Source of the DNA: Streptomyces sp. NBC_01485
Lineage (GTDB): Bacteria; Actinomycetota; Actinomycetes; Streptomycetales; Streptomycetaceae
Reading direction: 5' to 3'
Length of the DNA stretch: 64,000 nucleotides
Assembly (NCBI RefSeq): GCF_036227125.1
Contig: NZ_CP109435.1
Span: 682,001-746,000 of the forward strand
Shown: piece after piece, positions 18,595-28,035 of the stretch
Layout: every line of letters begins with the position of its first letter
Position numbering within the stretch: the first letter of the stretch is position 1
Translations under genes and position numbers: made by a program
The notes under the pieces: model-generated
The model's input: the letters and a program-made list of their open reading frames with translations, nothing else
What the model was told of the DNA's origin: nothing
Databases searched by the model: none

Positions 18595-20886
18595 TCACGC
18601 GCGCTGCACGGGAACCTCGGGCACCTCCGGTCGCAGCCGCCCCAGCAGCAGCGCGCGTTCCTGCGCGAACGCCGGGTCGGCCTGGTAGTCGGAGTGGCCC
18701 AGGACGGCCGCGGGCAGCGGGTGGTCGCCGGTGCGGCCGTATGCGAGCGGGTCCGCGAGGGGCTCGCGGTCCACCTGCGGGCCGCAGCCGTCGCCGGCGA
18801 GTCTCACCGGGCCGCCGATGGGGTCGGTGAGCCGGTACAGGTTGCGCCAGCAGGCGATGTCCTCGTGCAGGGCGGCGAGCGCGGCCGGGCCGAAGTGGGC
18901 CGGGAACCAGCGGCCGTAGAGACGCTCGATCGGGGAGCCGTAGGTGAGCAGGGCGACCCGGCTGCGGTCGGAGGGGTTCAGCTGCCAGGCCGCGGCTGCC
19001 GCGAGGACGCTGCCCTGGGAGTGGCCGGAGATGACGAGGCGTCCGCCGGTGGCGCGCGTCCAGGTGGCCATGCGCCAGGTCAGGTCGGGTACCGCGCGCT
19101 CGGCGTAGCAGGGCGGGGCGAAGGGGTGCGCGGCGCGCGGCCAGAAGGTGCCGACGTCCCAGAGGATGCCGATCGTGCGCCGCGCGGAGGCGTCCTTGTA
19201 GGCGCGCCGGCCCCAGGTGACGAAGAGTATGAAGCCTAGCCCGATGAGCCAGGAGCCCAGCGCCTGTGCGGTCTGGGCCGCTCCGTGCACGAACGGCTGG
19301 GCCGCCTCCCCGGCCCGGACCGGGGTCTTCCCCGTGCCGAACGCCCCGACGATCGCGCCCGCGCCCAGGACCAGGGTCGCGGTGGAGGTGACGGCGACGA
19401 GGAGGGGTGCGCGGTCGGTGAGCGTGGCCATTGCACGGGCGCGGGCGATACGACGGGTGCGGGCCGGGTCGCCGGGCGCCACCCCGTACTCCCGGACCAC
19501 CTTCTCCTGCTCGACCCGGGTCAGCAGCAGGGTCCGCCGCCCGAGCACCCCGCACAGCACCACCAGGACCGCGATCAGGACGGGGATCGCGGACGCCTGC
19601 CAGGTCAGCAGCACGGGCGGCCCGTCGAGGTAGGTCCCGGTGCCGTCCAGCCAGTCCGACACCCGCTGCGACACACCCCCCGACATCACCCCGCCCAGAG
19701 CACAGGCCAGCAAGGCCACCGCAGGCCCACCGAGCCCACCCAACGCACACCGCTCCTGTGGGCAGCGGGGGTGCAGGGCGCGGGCGACGATCGCCAGGGC
19801 GATGACCAGGGCGCCCTGGGTGAGGGCGAGGGCGCCGAAGGTGGCGTCGCCCGGGAGGCGGCCGTCGGAGTGCCAGCCGGGGCGGTTCCAGCCGGCGTAC
19901 AGCAGCGTGAGGGCCAGCAGGACGAGGGCGGCCAGCGGGAGGCGGTGCACCAGGTGGGCGTCCAGGCGGCGGTCGAGGCGGTGTTCGCTGCGGCCCCGGC
20001 GGCACACCACCCACACCGTGGCCAGCGCGCCCGCGGCCAGGGACACCTCCAGCAGCCGGCCGAGCCCGTCGAGGAGGGCGGAGCCGCCGGGGCGGCGGTC
20101 CTGGCGTACGGCCGCCGTGCCGACCGCCGCGGCCACCGTCAGCAGCCCGGCCGCCGTGTGCGCCGCGCGGAGGCGGGCCACCAGGCGGCGCCCGTACCAG
20201 AAGCCGGGCCGGCCGAGCGCGGTGTGGGCGGGGCCGGTCTCGGGTTCGGGCGTGGGATCGAGGGGTTCCTGTGACTCGTACGCCCGCCAGGTGCGGTGGG
20301 AGAGATACCAGAGGAGGCCGGTGAGGGCGGTCGGGACCAGGGCCGCGAGGGCGAGGCGGCGGCCGGGCGGGCTCCACCAGCCGTCGTCCGAGACCACCGG
20401 TGAGAGGAAGCCCAGCCAGGAGTGGCGCTCGGCGCACGCGGGCGTGCCCGCGCACTGCCAGGCCGTCAGGTCGAGGGCGACCTCGCAGGCCGCCGCGACG
20501 AGCAGCACCGTCAGGCTCAGCGCCGCGAGCCGCACCAGCAGACCGTAAAGACGCACCGTGCGGACGCGGTCCCGGGCGGCGGGCCGCATCCAGTGGACCA
20601 GGTTGACGACCATGAACGGCAGCAGCAACAGCCACAGGGCGCGTGTGCCGTTGCCGGAGGTGAGGTTGGACCAGACGTAGGCCTCGGGCACGGGGGCGTC
20701 GCGGCCCCGGTCGTCGCCGGGTCCGGTGTCGGCGGTGACGTCGTCGGCGCGCCGGAAGACGGCCGCCGTCTCGTCGCCGGTGATCCGCACCGTGCGCGGA
20801 TCGTTCAGCATCTTCTCGGGCGTGGCGCCGCCCACCCCGTGCACCAGGAGTTCCAGGGCCGTTCGGTCCGCAGAGACACGTTCCAC
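18595..20886 (-). CDS. Large membrane protein with alpha/beta-hydrolase (lipase-type) halves
   Basis: About 763 aa. GTG at 20886 (MERVSADRTALELLVHGVGG) is chosen because GGGGGA lies about 9 nt upstream. An HGVGG oxyanion-type motif opens the protein. About nine transmembrane segments fill the middle (about 95-560). The C-terminal part has the nucleophile elbow ISGHSQGSVLA (S623), a lipase/serine-hydrolase signature, followed by LLTYGSPIERLYGRWFP. The first beta strand and the catalytic elbow are thus split by the membrane region, an arrangement seen in streptomycete integral-membrane 'hydrolases'. Substrate unknown. Confidence 0.72.
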   Translation of the reverse strand: MERVSADRTALELLVHGVGGATPEKMLNDPRTVRITGDETAAVFRRADDVTADTGPGDDRGRDAPVPEAYVWSNLTSGNGTRALWLLLLPFMVVNLVHWMRPAARDRVRTVRLYGLLVRLAALSLTVLLVAAACEVALDLTAWQCAGTPACAERHSWLGFLSPVVSDDGWWSPPGRRLALAALVPTALTGLLWYLSHRTWRAYESQEPLDPTPEPETGPAHTALGRPGFWYGRRLVARLRAAHTAAGLLTVAAAVGTAAVRQDRRPGGSALLDGLGRLLEVSLAAGALATVWVVCRRGRSEHRLDRRLDAHLVHRLPLAALVLLALTLLYAGWNRPGWHSDGRLPGDATFGALALTQGALVIALAIVARALHPRCPQERCALGGLGGPAVALLACALGGVMSGGVSQRVSDWLDGTGTYLDGPPVLLTWQASAIPVLIAVLVVLCGVLGRRTLLLTRVEQEKVVREYGVAPGDPARTRRIARARAMATLTDRAPLLVAVTSTATLVLGAGAIVGAFGTGKTPVRAGEAAQPFVHGAAQTAQALGSWLIGLGFILFVTWGRRAYKDASARRTIGILWDVGTFWPRAAHPFAPPCYAERAVPDLTWRMATWTRATGGRLVISGHSQGSVLAAAAAWQLNPSDRSRVALLTYGSPIERLYGRWFPAHFGPAALAALHEDIACWRNLYRLTDPIGGPVRLAGDGCGPQVDREPLADPLAYGRTGDHPLPAAVLGHSDYQADPAFAQERALLLGRLRPEVPEVPVQRA

Positions 20887-21015
20887 TGTTCGCACTTCCC
20901 CCGTGACACGCCTTCGACTTGTGTCCGCGCGGGCATAAGGATCGCCGTTTCGCAGGCGTGATACACCTCCCGTCACAGAATCTCCCCGGACCGTGCGGCA
21001 CACTCCGGTGCCGCC

Positions 21016-21032
21016 CGTGCATGGCATGCACG
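21016..21032. promoter_or_regulatory. 17-bp palindrome in the DeoR/membrane-hydrolase divergent region
   Basis: CGTGCATG-G-CATGCACG is a perfect 8+1+8 dyad in the 281-bp divergent gap between the membrane hydrolase gene and the DeoR gene (20887-21167). Its position suits an operator, possibly for the neighbouring DeoR protein acting on its own promoter (inference). Confidence 0.4.
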
Positions 21033-21167
21033 CGTCGGGGTGGTGGGACGGCGGTGAGCGTGCCGTGCGAGGATGGGACGCCCGCACCCCAACGCCGGGG
21101 AGAACGTCCTCGTCGGAGCAGGTGAGCGGGCCTGTCGGACGGTGTGAGGGAAAGGACCGGAGCGTAC

Positions 21168-22016
21168 GTGAGTGAGAATCAGAACCTCCTCGCGGAGCAG
21201 CGCCGCTCCCTGATCCTGGACGAGGTACGGCGTCGTGGCGGCGTCCGTGTCAACGAACTGACCCGCAAGCTCGGCGTGTCGGACATGACGGTGCGCCGCG
21301 ATCTCGACGCGCTGGCGCGGCAGGGTGTCCTGGAGAAGGTGCACGGCGGCGCGGTGCCGGTCGTGGAGGCGAGCACCCACGAGCCGGGCTTCGAGGCGAA
21401 GTCGGGCCTGGAGCTGACCGCCAAGGAGGACATCGCGAAGGCCGCGGCGCAGCTCGTCGCCCCGGGCAGCGCGATCGCGCTGTCGGGCGGTACGACGACG
21501 TACGCGCTGGCGCACCACCTGGTGGACGTGCCGGACCTGACCGTGGTGACCAACTCGGTGCGGGTGGCCGACGTCTTCCACCTGGCGCAGCGCACCGCAG
21601 GACCCCGGCAGGGCGCCGCCACGGTCGTGCTGACCGGCGGGGTGCGTACGCCGTCCGACTCGCTGGTGGGCCCGGTCGCCGACCAGGCCATCGCGGCGCT
21701 CCACTTCGACGTGCTGTTCCTCGGCGTGCACGGGATATCGGCCGAGGCCGGTCTGTCGACGCCGAACCTCGCGGAGGCCGAGACCAACCGGCGCCTGGTG
21801 CAGTCGGCCCGCCGGGTCGTGGTGGTCGCGGACCACACCAAGTGGGGTGTGGTGGGCCTGAGTTCGTTCGCGGCGCTGGAGCAGGTCGACACGCTGGTGA
21901 CGGACGCGGGGCTGCCGGGCGCGGCTCGCGCGGAGATCTCCGAGCACCTGCGGCGGCTGGTGGTCGCGGGCGAGGCGGACGCGTCGGGCGAGCCCGCCGA
22001 GGGTGCAGACATCTGA
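21168..22016 (+). CDS. DeoR/GlpR-family transcriptional regulator
   Basis: 282 aa, GTG 21168 preceded by GGAG. The N-terminal winged HTH (about 8-60) matches the DeoR consensus: EQRRSLILDEVRRRGGVRVNEL, LGVSDMTVRRDLDALARQG, KVHGGAV. The C-terminal DeoR sensor domain (about 80-245) has SGGTTTYALAHHL, VVTNS, GG, FLGVHGISAEAGLSTPN and VVVADHTKWG, the phosphosugar-binding pattern. It should repress a sugar-metabolism gene set and be released by a sugar phosphate. The regulated genes are not obvious from the neighbours. Confidence 0.92.
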   Translation: MSENQNLLAEQRRSLILDEVRRRGGVRVNELTRKLGVSDMTVRRDLDALARQGVLEKVHGGAVPVVEASTHEPGFEAKSGLELTAKEDIAKAAAQLVAPGSAIALSGGTTTYALAHHLVDVPDLTVVTNSVRVADVFHLAQRTAGPRQGAATVVLTGGVRTPSDSLVGPVADQAIAALHFDVLFLGVHGISAEAGLSTPNLAEAETNRRLVQSARRVVVVADHTKWGVVGLSSFAALEQVDTLVTDAGLPGAARAEISEHLRRLVVAGEADASGEPAEGADI

Positions 22017-22071
22017 CGGGCCGGCGGCTAGGGTGGCGCCCCGTTTTCCTCGTCCTGAGGAGGTAGCGCGC

Positions 22072-22542
22072 ATGGCTCACCGACTGCGGCCCGAAGGGCT
22101 GGACTTCGTCGGGACCGCCCCGGTACGGCTGGTCTTCGCGCGGGAGGTCGCCGCCTCCCCCGAGCAGGTCTTCCGCGCCCTCGCCGAGGACGTGTCCGAC
22201 TGGTCCGAGTGGTTTCCCGCCGTGACCTCCATCCAGCCTCTCGACGACGGCGCGGGGCGCGACGTACGCCTCAAAGGCGGTGGACGTCTTCGCGAGACGG
22301 TCCTCGTGGCGAAGGCGCCGGAGGTGTACGCCTACCGGGTGGACGTCGCCAACGCGCCGGGCCTGCGGGCGCTGGTCGAGGAGTGGCGGCTGACGCCGGC
22401 CGGGGCGGGGACGCGGGTGCGGTGGACGTTCGCCGCCGACGGCAACGGAGCGCTGCGGGCGGTCCTGCGGCTGGCCCGGGCGGGTCTGGGGCGGTCCTTC
22501 CGGGACGCGGTGACGCGACTGGACCGCCGGCTCGCTCCCTAG
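22072..22542 (+). CDS. SRPBCC (START-like) family protein
   Basis: 156 aa, ATG 22072 behind a strong GAGGAGG site. The fold signature is present: FAREVAASPEQVFRALAEDVSDWSEWFPAVTS at the start, a run of beta strands, and a long C-terminal helix ending RDAVTRLDRRLAP. SRPBCC proteins bind small hydrophobic ligands in a deep pocket. It may be co-transcribed with the DeoR gene 55 bp upstream. Ligand unknown. Confidence 0.82.
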   Translation: MAHRLRPEGLDFVGTAPVRLVFAREVAASPEQVFRALAEDVSDWSEWFPAVTSIQPLDDGAGRDVRLKGGGRLRETVLVAKAPEVYAYRVDVANAPGLRALVEEWRLTPAGAGTRVRWTFAADGNGALRAVLRLARAGLGRSFRDAVTRLDRRLAP

Positions 22543-22574
22543 GGATCGGTGGGTCGGCAGGGATCGGTGGGTCG

Positions 22575-23789
22575 TCAGGCGGGCCACACGCCCGTGGCCA
22601 GCAGTGACTCGATCGCGGCGGTGTAGGGGGCGATGTCCAGGCCCTGTTCGGCGAGCCAGGCGTCGGAGTAGTACTTGTCGAGGTAGCGGTCGCCCGGGTC
22701 GCACAGCAGGGTGACCACGCTGCCCTGGCGTCCGTCGGCCACCATCTCGGCGACGATCTTGAGCGCGCTCCACAGTCCGGTGCCCGTCGAGCCGCCCGCC
22801 TTGCGGCCGATGGCCTGTTCCAGGGCGCGCACGGCGGCGACGCTGGCCGCGTCGGGGACCTTCATCATCCGGTCGACGGCGCCGGGCACGAAGCTCGGTT
22901 CCATGCGCGGCCGGCCGATGCCCTCGATGCGCGAGCCGCAGTCGCAGGTGACGTCCGGATCGCCGGTGGTCCAGCCCTCGAAGAAACAGGAGTTCTCGGG
23001 GTCGGCGACACAGACGCGGGTGTTGCGCTGGGTGTAGTGGACGTAGCGGGCGAGGGTCGCGGAGGTGCCGCCGGTGCCGGCCGTGGCCACGATCCAGGCG
23101 GGCTCCGGGAACCGCTCCGACTCCAGCTGGCGGAAGATGGATTCGGCGATGTTGTTGTTCCCGCGCCAGTCCGTGGCGCGTTCCGCGTAGGTGAACTGGT
23201 CCATGTAGTGGCCCCCGCTGTCCGCCGCGAGGCGGGCCGACTCCTCGTACAGCGTGCGCGAGTCGTCGACGAAGTGGCACTGGCCGCCGTGGAACTCGAT
23301 CAGGCGGATCTTCTCGGGGCTCGTCGTACGGGGCATCACCGCGATGAAGGGCACGCCGATCAGCTTGGCGAAGTACGCCTCCGACACGGCCGTCGAACCG
23401 CTGGACGCCTCGATCACCGGGCGGCCCGGCCGGATCCAGCCGTTGCACAGGCCGTAGAGGAAGAGGGAGCGGGCGAGGCGGTGCTTGAGGCTGCCGGTGG
23501 GGTGGGTCGACTCGTCCTTGAGGTACAGGTCGATGCCCCACTTCTCGGGCAGCGGGAAGCGCAGCAGGTGCGTGTCGGCGGAGCGGTTGGCGTCCGCCTG
23601 GACCTTGCGGACGGCTTCTTTCAGCCAGTCGCGGTAGGCGGGGTCGCTGTGGTCGACGTCGAGGGTGGCGCCGGTCCTGGGGTGCTGGGAGGTGGTCACG
23701 GCGGGGGCTCCTTCAGGCTTCGCGCCGACGGTGGTCCGCGCGGCCGACACCTCGATCATAAGCACCTTCCGCACGCTTCTCACCTGCAT
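22575..23789 (-). CDS. PLP-dependent cysteine synthase/desulfhydrase family protein
   Basis: 404 aa from ATG 23789; an in-frame ATG at 23759 with its own GAAGG gives 394 aa and is equally possible. Fold-type II PLP enzyme: the Schiff-base lysine lies in [11 protein letters not shown], the phosphate/substrate loop in [19 protein letters not shown], and the PLP-phosphate Gly-rich loop in [16 protein letters not shown]. Cysteine-containing motifs ([11 protein letters not shown]) and the overall text resemble the actinobacterial Cds1 (Rv3684-type) cysteine desulfhydrase group rather than CysK. The reaction is therefore probably cysteine breakdown to H2S, pyruvate and ammonia, or a related beta-replacement. 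A palindrome sits just upstream. Confidence 0.83.
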   Translation of the reverse strand: MQVRSVRKVLMIEVSAARTTVGAKPEGAPAVTTSQHPRTGATLDVDHSDPAYRDWLKEAVRKVQADANRSADTHLLRFPLPEKWGIDLYLKDESTHPTGSLKHRLARSLFLYGLCNGWIRPGRPVIEASSGSTAVSEAYFAKLIGVPFIAVMPRTTSPEKIRLIEFHGGQCHFVDDSRTLYEESARLAADSGGHYMDQFTYAERATDWRGNNNIAESIFRQLESERFPEPAWIVATAGTGGTSATLARYVHYTQRNTRVCVADPENSCFFEGWTTGDPDVTCDCGSRIEGIGRPRMEPSFVPGAVDRMMKVPDAASVAAVRALEQAIGRKAGGSTGTGLWSALKIVAEMVADGRQGSVVTLLCDPGDRYLDKYYSDAWLAEQGLDIAPYTAAIESLLATGVWPA

Positions 23790-23797
23790 AAACACAC

Positions 23798-23814
23798 CTT
23801 TGAGGCCCTCAAAG
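23798..23814. promoter_or_regulatory. Palindrome directly upstream of the PLP enzyme start
   Basis: CTTTGAGG-C-CCTCAAAG, a perfect 8+1+8 dyad, begins 8 bp upstream of the first possible start (23789) and includes its AAAGG ribosome-binding stretch on the minus strand. An operator or an RBS-occluding hairpin is possible. No cognate regulator is adjacent. Confidence 0.45.
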
Positions 23815-24110
23815 CCGGCCCTGGGGAGCGGGTGCGGGCAGGTGGGGGCGCATTCGCGCGAGTGCTCCGGGCGGGTGCGGACGGGGTGTTCCCCGCACTG
23901 GTGCTCGCCGCCGGGCGCGGGCAGACTGCACCGGGTCGGGCGCGGGGTCCCGGACGGGGTGAACGCCCCGGTCCGGCGGCTGGGCCCGGACGGGGGCGCA
24001 CACTGGTTACGAGGACGAGCACAAGGACGAGTTCGATCGGACGCGGGCAAGATCACGCCCCACGCGGGTGCGCGGTCCGGCTCGCCCAGGCGCACAAGGG
24101 GGCGGGAGGC

Positions 24111-24434
24111 ATGGCGGAGCCGGAGTTCACGGCTACGGGCGTGCGCATCGGGAAGCGGCTGCGCTCGCTCACCCGGGCCGGTCAGGTCCGGATCAGCGAC
24201 GGCAGGCTGGAGTTGCTGACCAGCTACGGCAGCGAGATCGACAGCGCGCCCGTGCAGGCGGTCCGCGCCTCGAAACCCTGGTTCGCCCCGGAGGACCGGG
24301 CACTGGCCGACGTCAACGGCACACGGTACCTGCTGACGCTGGGTGACCACGATCCGGCGCCGGGCGAGCCGGGGCCGCCCGCCGCGCGCCGCTTCATCGA
24401 GGCCGTGCGCAGGGCGGCGGGGCGCGGCGGCTGA
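24111..24434 (+). CDS. Small conserved hypothetical protein
   Basis: 107 aa, ATG 24111 directly preceded by GGGAGG. Predicted soluble and mostly beta: [37 protein letters not shown] then [10 protein letters not shown], with an Arg-rich C-terminal helix. It is recognisable as a streptomycete conserved hypothetical, without catalytic motifs. The region 23815-24110 before it holds both divergent promoters and nothing else I can identify. Confidence 0.72.
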   Translation: MAEPEFTATGVRIGKRLRSLTRAGQVRISDGRLELLTSYGSEIDSAPVQAVRASKPWFAPEDRALADVNGTRYLLTLGDHDPAPGEPGPPAARRFIEAVRRAAGRGG

Positions 24435-24694
24435 GCCTGCGCCGAGTGCGGCAGAGGGGCGACACAGAGGGGGCACCGGGACGGCCCGGGGACGGCCCGA
24501 CTCCGCGGCCGGAACGCCGCGAGTTGCGGCACCGCGGCCACTGGGTCACTCTGGTCTCACGTCACTCTGGGTTTACCGGCGATAACGCTGCGAACCAGCC
24601 CCGCCGGCCACGACAGCAGGCGGCCGCCTTGCGCAGACGCTCTGCTCGATCCGAACTCCGTGTTCTTCCGGACCTCAGTCGGGGAGTCGCAGCC

Positions 24695-25234
24695 GTGATC
24701 ACCAACCCAAACAGGCACTGCGCGGTGGAGCTCCAAGCCCTGCCGTCGCGGATCGGCCAGGTCCGCAGAATCGTATCGGCGCAGTTGCGCTACTGGCACA
24801 TGGATCCGCTCATAGACCGGGCCGCGCTCGGCGTGACGGAGCTGTTGACCAACGTCCACCTGCACGCCCAGCCCGACAAGGTGTGCGTCGTGGAGATGGA
24901 GCTGCTGCTCGACCGGCTCACCGTCTCCGTGCGCGACCACGACCCGCGGCTGCCGGTCGTGGGCGAGATGAAGGACGCCGCGGCCCTCGCCACGTGTGGG
25001 CGCGGGCTCGCCATGGTGGCCGCGGTCAGCGAGAGCTGGGGCGCGCGGCCGGACGGCGAGTCCGGCAAGGTCGTCTGGTTCACGCTGCCGGCGCCCGTCG
25101 CCGCGCGCGAGCTGTCGGCCCGTCCACCGCGCCGCACGCCCCGCGAGCAGGTCGCGCCCCGGTTCACGGAGGTCGTCTGCGTCGACGATCTGCGGCCCGC
25201 ACATGCTCCCGCCCGGTCGGCCGTCGTCGGCTGA
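24695..25234 (+). CDS. HATPase (anti-sigma-factor kinase-like) ATP-binding protein
   Basis: 179 aa, GTG 24695 with GGGGAG upstream. The single domain has the GHKL N-box (ALGVTELLTNVHLHA), a D-box-like VRDHDP and the G-box GRGLAMVAAVSESWGAR, as in RsbW/SpoIIAB-like proteins that Streptomyces encode in dozens. Likely role: anti-sigma factor or serine kinase in a partner-switching pathway. No anti-anti-sigma or sigma gene is adjacent. The 260-bp leader (24435-24694) contains TCACTCTGG twice (near 24545-24570) but no clear promoter. Confidence 0.85.
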   Translation: MITNPNRHCAVELQALPSRIGQVRRIVSAQLRYWHMDPLIDRAALGVTELLTNVHLHAQPDKVCVVEMELLLDRLTVSVRDHDPRLPVVGEMKDAAALATCGRGLAMVAAVSESWGARPDGESGKVVWFTLPAPVAARELSARPPRRTPREQVAPRFTEVVCVDDLRPAHAPARSAVVG

Positions 25235-25344
25235 CCGGGCGGTGACCTCACCTCCGGGCGTCCGTCGCCCGGCGCGACGGTGAGGTGCGCCTCGGGCACA
25301 CGTCACTCAGGTCATGGTGTCGGGGGTCGCGGGGGTCGTGGTGC

Positions 25345-25638
25345 TCATGCCGCACCGCCGCCCTTGCCCATGCGGCCGAACTGCTCGTCCAGGACGGACA
25401 GCCGGCGCCAGTACTCGTCCTCGTCGATCTCGCCGGAGGCGAAGCGGCGGCCGAGGACCGCGAGGGGCGAGTCGCCGGTGGGGCGGGGGTCGCCGGCCGC
25501 GTTCCAGGGGCCACGGCGCCCGCGCCACACGGTGCGGCGCAGGAGCGTGACGACGCCGATCACCACGGCCGCCCAGATCAGCGGGAAGAACAGGATCCAC
25601 GGGCCGGGTCCGCCGTCCCAGTTCGCCAGGGTGTTCAT
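25345..25638 (-). CDS. SHOCT-domain membrane protein
   Basis: 97 aa. One N-terminal transmembrane helix (WILFFPLIWAAVVIGVVTLL) is followed by a basic stretch and a C-terminal SHOCT motif (SPLAVLGRRFASGEIDEDEYWRRL). SHOCT segments are short helical oligomerisation modules, and the role of such one-helix proteins is unknown. Upstream, 25734-25751 carries the near-palindrome GTACCCCGCGGGGAGTAC. Confidence 0.82.
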   Translation of the reverse strand: MNTLANWDGGPGPWILFFPLIWAAVVIGVVTLLRRTVWRGRRGPWNAAGDPRPTGDSPLAVLGRRFASGEIDEDEYWRRLSVLDEQFGRMGKGGGAA

Positions 25639-25809
25639 CTCGGGTCATCTCCCTCGGTGGGGTTCTCGTTCGATGTCTCGAGAGTCCCGCCGGGAGGGGG
25701 TCCGGGTCGTCGTACGGCCAGCGGCAGTGCGTGTACCCCGCGGGGAGTACGCGCGCGTTGATCGGCTGCTCCCTGGCGGGCCTTCGGCGTCGGGTGGCGC
25801 TGGGCGGGC

Positions 25810-26694
25810 TCAGGCGTTCTTGTCGAAGCTGGCGAAGTAGGCGGCGGCCATGTCCTCGTCGCCGTGGCCCTGCGCGGCGGCCCGTTCGAGACGTTCGGCG
25901 CTCGCGGCGGCCACGTCCAGGCGGACGCCGTTCGCGCGGCCCGCCTCGATGATCAGACGCGCGTCCTTCGCGGCCGTCGTCACCGCGAACTGGGCGGGCG
26001 ACAGCCGGTCGTCGAGGATCAGGCCCGTCTTCGCCTTCAGGTACGCCATGTCGAGGGGGCCGCCCGCGATCAGTTCGAAGAACGCGTTCGGGTCGACGTC
26101 CAGGGACTGCGACAGGGCGAGGACCTCGCCGGCCGCGGCGGTGGCCGCGATGACCCAGCTGTTGGCCACCAGTTTCAGTCGGGTGGCGCTGCCCGCGCCG
26201 CCGTCCTCGCCGGTCCACACCGTCCGCGCGCCCACTGCGTCCAGGACGGGCGCCACCGCGTCCCTGCTCGCCTGCGGGCCGGCCGCCAGCACGGTGAGCT
26301 GACCGGCCTCGGCGGGCTGCCGGGTGCCCAGCACCGGCGCGTCGAAGAAGACCAGGTCGTGGGCTCGGGCGAAGGCGGCCAGGTCGCCGATGGCGTCGAT
26401 CCCGGCGGTCGTCGACTGCACCCAGGCCACGCCGGCGCGCAGCGCGGGAGCGGCCTCGCGCATGACCTCCAGGGTGGCCGGACCGTCGTAGAGCATGGTC
26501 AGGACGACGTCCGCGCCGTCGACCGCCTCGGCGGGGGTGTCGACGACGCGCACCCCGTCCGCGGTGAGCGGCTCGGCCTTGGTGCGGGTGCGGTTCCAGG
26601 CGCGCACGGTGTGTCCGGCACGGGCGAGGTTGCGGGCCATCGCGGCGCCCATGATGCCGGTTCCCAGGACGCTCACGGTCAGTTGCTCTGTCAT
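25810..26694 (-). CDS. NAD(P)-dependent beta-hydroxyacid dehydrogenase
   Basis: 294 aa. The N-terminal Rossmann fold has GTGIMGAAMARNLARAGHTV and the coenzyme-discriminating AWNRTRTKAEPL (Asn-Arg-Thr favours NADP in the family). The substrate-side motif DAPVLGTRQPAEAGQLTVLAAG and the catalytic lysine in RLKLVANSWVIAATAA complete the 3-hydroxyisobutyrate dehydrogenase/glyoxylate reductase (GLYR/imine-reductase-related) pattern. The physiological substrate is not evident. It lies downstream of the ROK gene in the same orientation, 68 bp apart. Confidence 0.88.
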   Translation of the reverse strand: MTEQLTVSVLGTGIMGAAMARNLARAGHTVRAWNRTRTKAEPLTADGVRVVDTPAEAVDGADVVLTMLYDGPATLEVMREAAPALRAGVAWVQSTTAGIDAIGDLAAFARAHDLVFFDAPVLGTRQPAEAGQLTVLAAGPQASRDAVAPVLDAVGARTVWTGEDGGAGSATRLKLVANSWVIAATAAAGEVLALSQSLDVDPNAFFELIAGGPLDMAYLKAKTGLILDDRLSPAQFAVTTAAKDARLIIEAGRANGVRLDVAAASAERLERAAAQGHGDEDMAAAYFASFDKNA

Positions 26695-26762
26695 GCCGTC
26701 AACCTACGTCGAAGCAGCTCGCGGGGGCTGGTGGCAACTGGCCCGCAGGCCTTGTTCCTTCC

Positions 26763-28007
26763 TTACCCGGGACTCAATGCGGCCAGCGGGTCGTCGAGGA
26801 CCGGCTGCCAGGCCAACTCGGCTGCGCCGACCAGGCTGTTGTGGTCGAGGGAGCAGGCGAGGATGGGGACGCCGCCGCTGCGGCCCCAGAGGCTGCGGTC
26901 GGCGACGACGGCGCGGAGGCGGTCGGGGTCGGCGTCGAGGAGGGTGCGGTGCAGGCCGCCGAGGATGATGCGGTCGGGGTTGAGGATGTTCACCAGGCCG
27001 GCCAGGCCCAGGCCGAGCCGGTCGATCAGGGTTTCGGCGGCGCTGCGGACGACCGGGTCGCCGTACTCCTCGCGGATCAGCTCGTTGGCCTGCTGGAGCA
27101 GGGAGCCCTCGGGGCCCGGCTCCCGGCCGGCCGTGGTGAGCAGGGCGAGCGGGTCGGCCTCGACGTCGAGGCAGCCACGGCTGCCGCAGTGGCAGGGGCC
27201 GCCCTCGGGGTTGACGGTGACGTGCCCGACCTCGAGGGCAAGGCCCGAACTGCCCGTGTGCAGACGGCCGTCCAGCACCAGCGCGCCGCCGACGCCCCGG
27301 TGTCCGGTGGCCACGCACAGCAGGTCGCGGGCGCCGCGTCCGGCGCCGTGCCGGTGTTCGGCGAGGGCGGCGAGGTTGACGTCGTTGGCCGCGAACGCGG
27401 GGCCGGTGAGGCCGGCGGCGCGGATCCGCTCGGCGAAGATCTCCCGCACGGGCGCCCCCGCCGGCCACGCCAGGTGCAGGGGGTTCAGCGCGAGTCCCTC
27501 GGGTTCGGTGACCGCGGAGGGTACGGCGAGCCCGGCGCCGACGCAGCGCCGGCCCGTCTGCCGCAGCAGTTCCGCGCCGGCGTCGACGGCGGCGCCGAGC
27601 ACCTTGGCGGGGTCGGCGTCGACGGTCTCGCGACTGGGCGTGGTGGCGACGATCCGCCCGCCGAGGCCGACCAGCGCGGCCCGGAACCCGTCGGCGTGGA
27701 CCTGGGCCGCGAGGGCGACCGGGCCCTCCTCGGCGAGGGCGAGCCGGTGCGAGGGGCGGCCCTGCGAACCGGCGGCGGCGCCGGGCCGCGCGTCCACCCG
27801 GATCAGGCCCAGCGCCGCAAGCTCGGCGGCCACCGCGCCGGCCGTCGCGCGGGTGACGCCGAGTTCGGCGGTGAGCACCGCGCGGGTGGGCGCCCGTCCC
27901 GTGTGCACGAGCTCCAGCGCGGGGCCGAGCGCGCCGCGCCCCCGGTCCAACCGCGCCCTCGACGTGGTCCCTTCCCCCGCAGGCCGGGGGTCCGCCTTGC
28001 CGCTCAT
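26763..28007 (-). CDS. ROK-family transcriptional regulator
   Basis: 414 aa from ATG 28007. An N-terminal winged HTH (about 25-80; GRAPTRAVLTAELGVTRATAGAVAAEL) is joined to a ROK sugar-kinase-like domain with the zinc motif CHCGSRGCLDVEAD and the EVGHVTVNPEGGP signature. Such proteins (XylR/NagC type) sense sugars, without necessarily phosphorylating them, and repress carbohydrate operons. A dehydrogenase gene follows. No sugar ABC transporter is adjacent, so the target is unknown. Confidence 0.9.
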   Translation of the reverse strand: MSGKADPRPAGEGTTSRARLDRGRGALGPALELVHTGRAPTRAVLTAELGVTRATAGAVAAELAALGLIRVDARPGAAAGSQGRPSHRLALAEEGPVALAAQVHADGFRAALVGLGGRIVATTPSRETVDADPAKVLGAAVDAGAELLRQTGRRCVGAGLAVPSAVTEPEGLALNPLHLAWPAGAPVREIFAERIRAAGLTGPAFAANDVNLAALAEHRHGAGRGARDLLCVATGHRGVGGALVLDGRLHTGSSGLALEVGHVTVNPEGGPCHCGSRGCLDVEADPLALLTTAGREPGPEGSLLQQANELIREEYGDPVVRSAAETLIDRLGLGLAGLVNILNPDRIILGGLHRTLLDADPDRLRAVVADRSLWGRSGGVPILACSLDHNSLVGAAELAWQPVLDDPLAALSPG

Positions 28008-28035
28008 GAGGGCGAGTCTCCCATGATCCGCTTCG

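Noticed and set aside
21144..22016. The DeoR gene as regulator of the aldolase relic or the GH3 relic
   Set aside because: The genes are 8 kb or more apart with unrelated genes between. Only the general link of DeoR proteins to sugar metabolism supports it.
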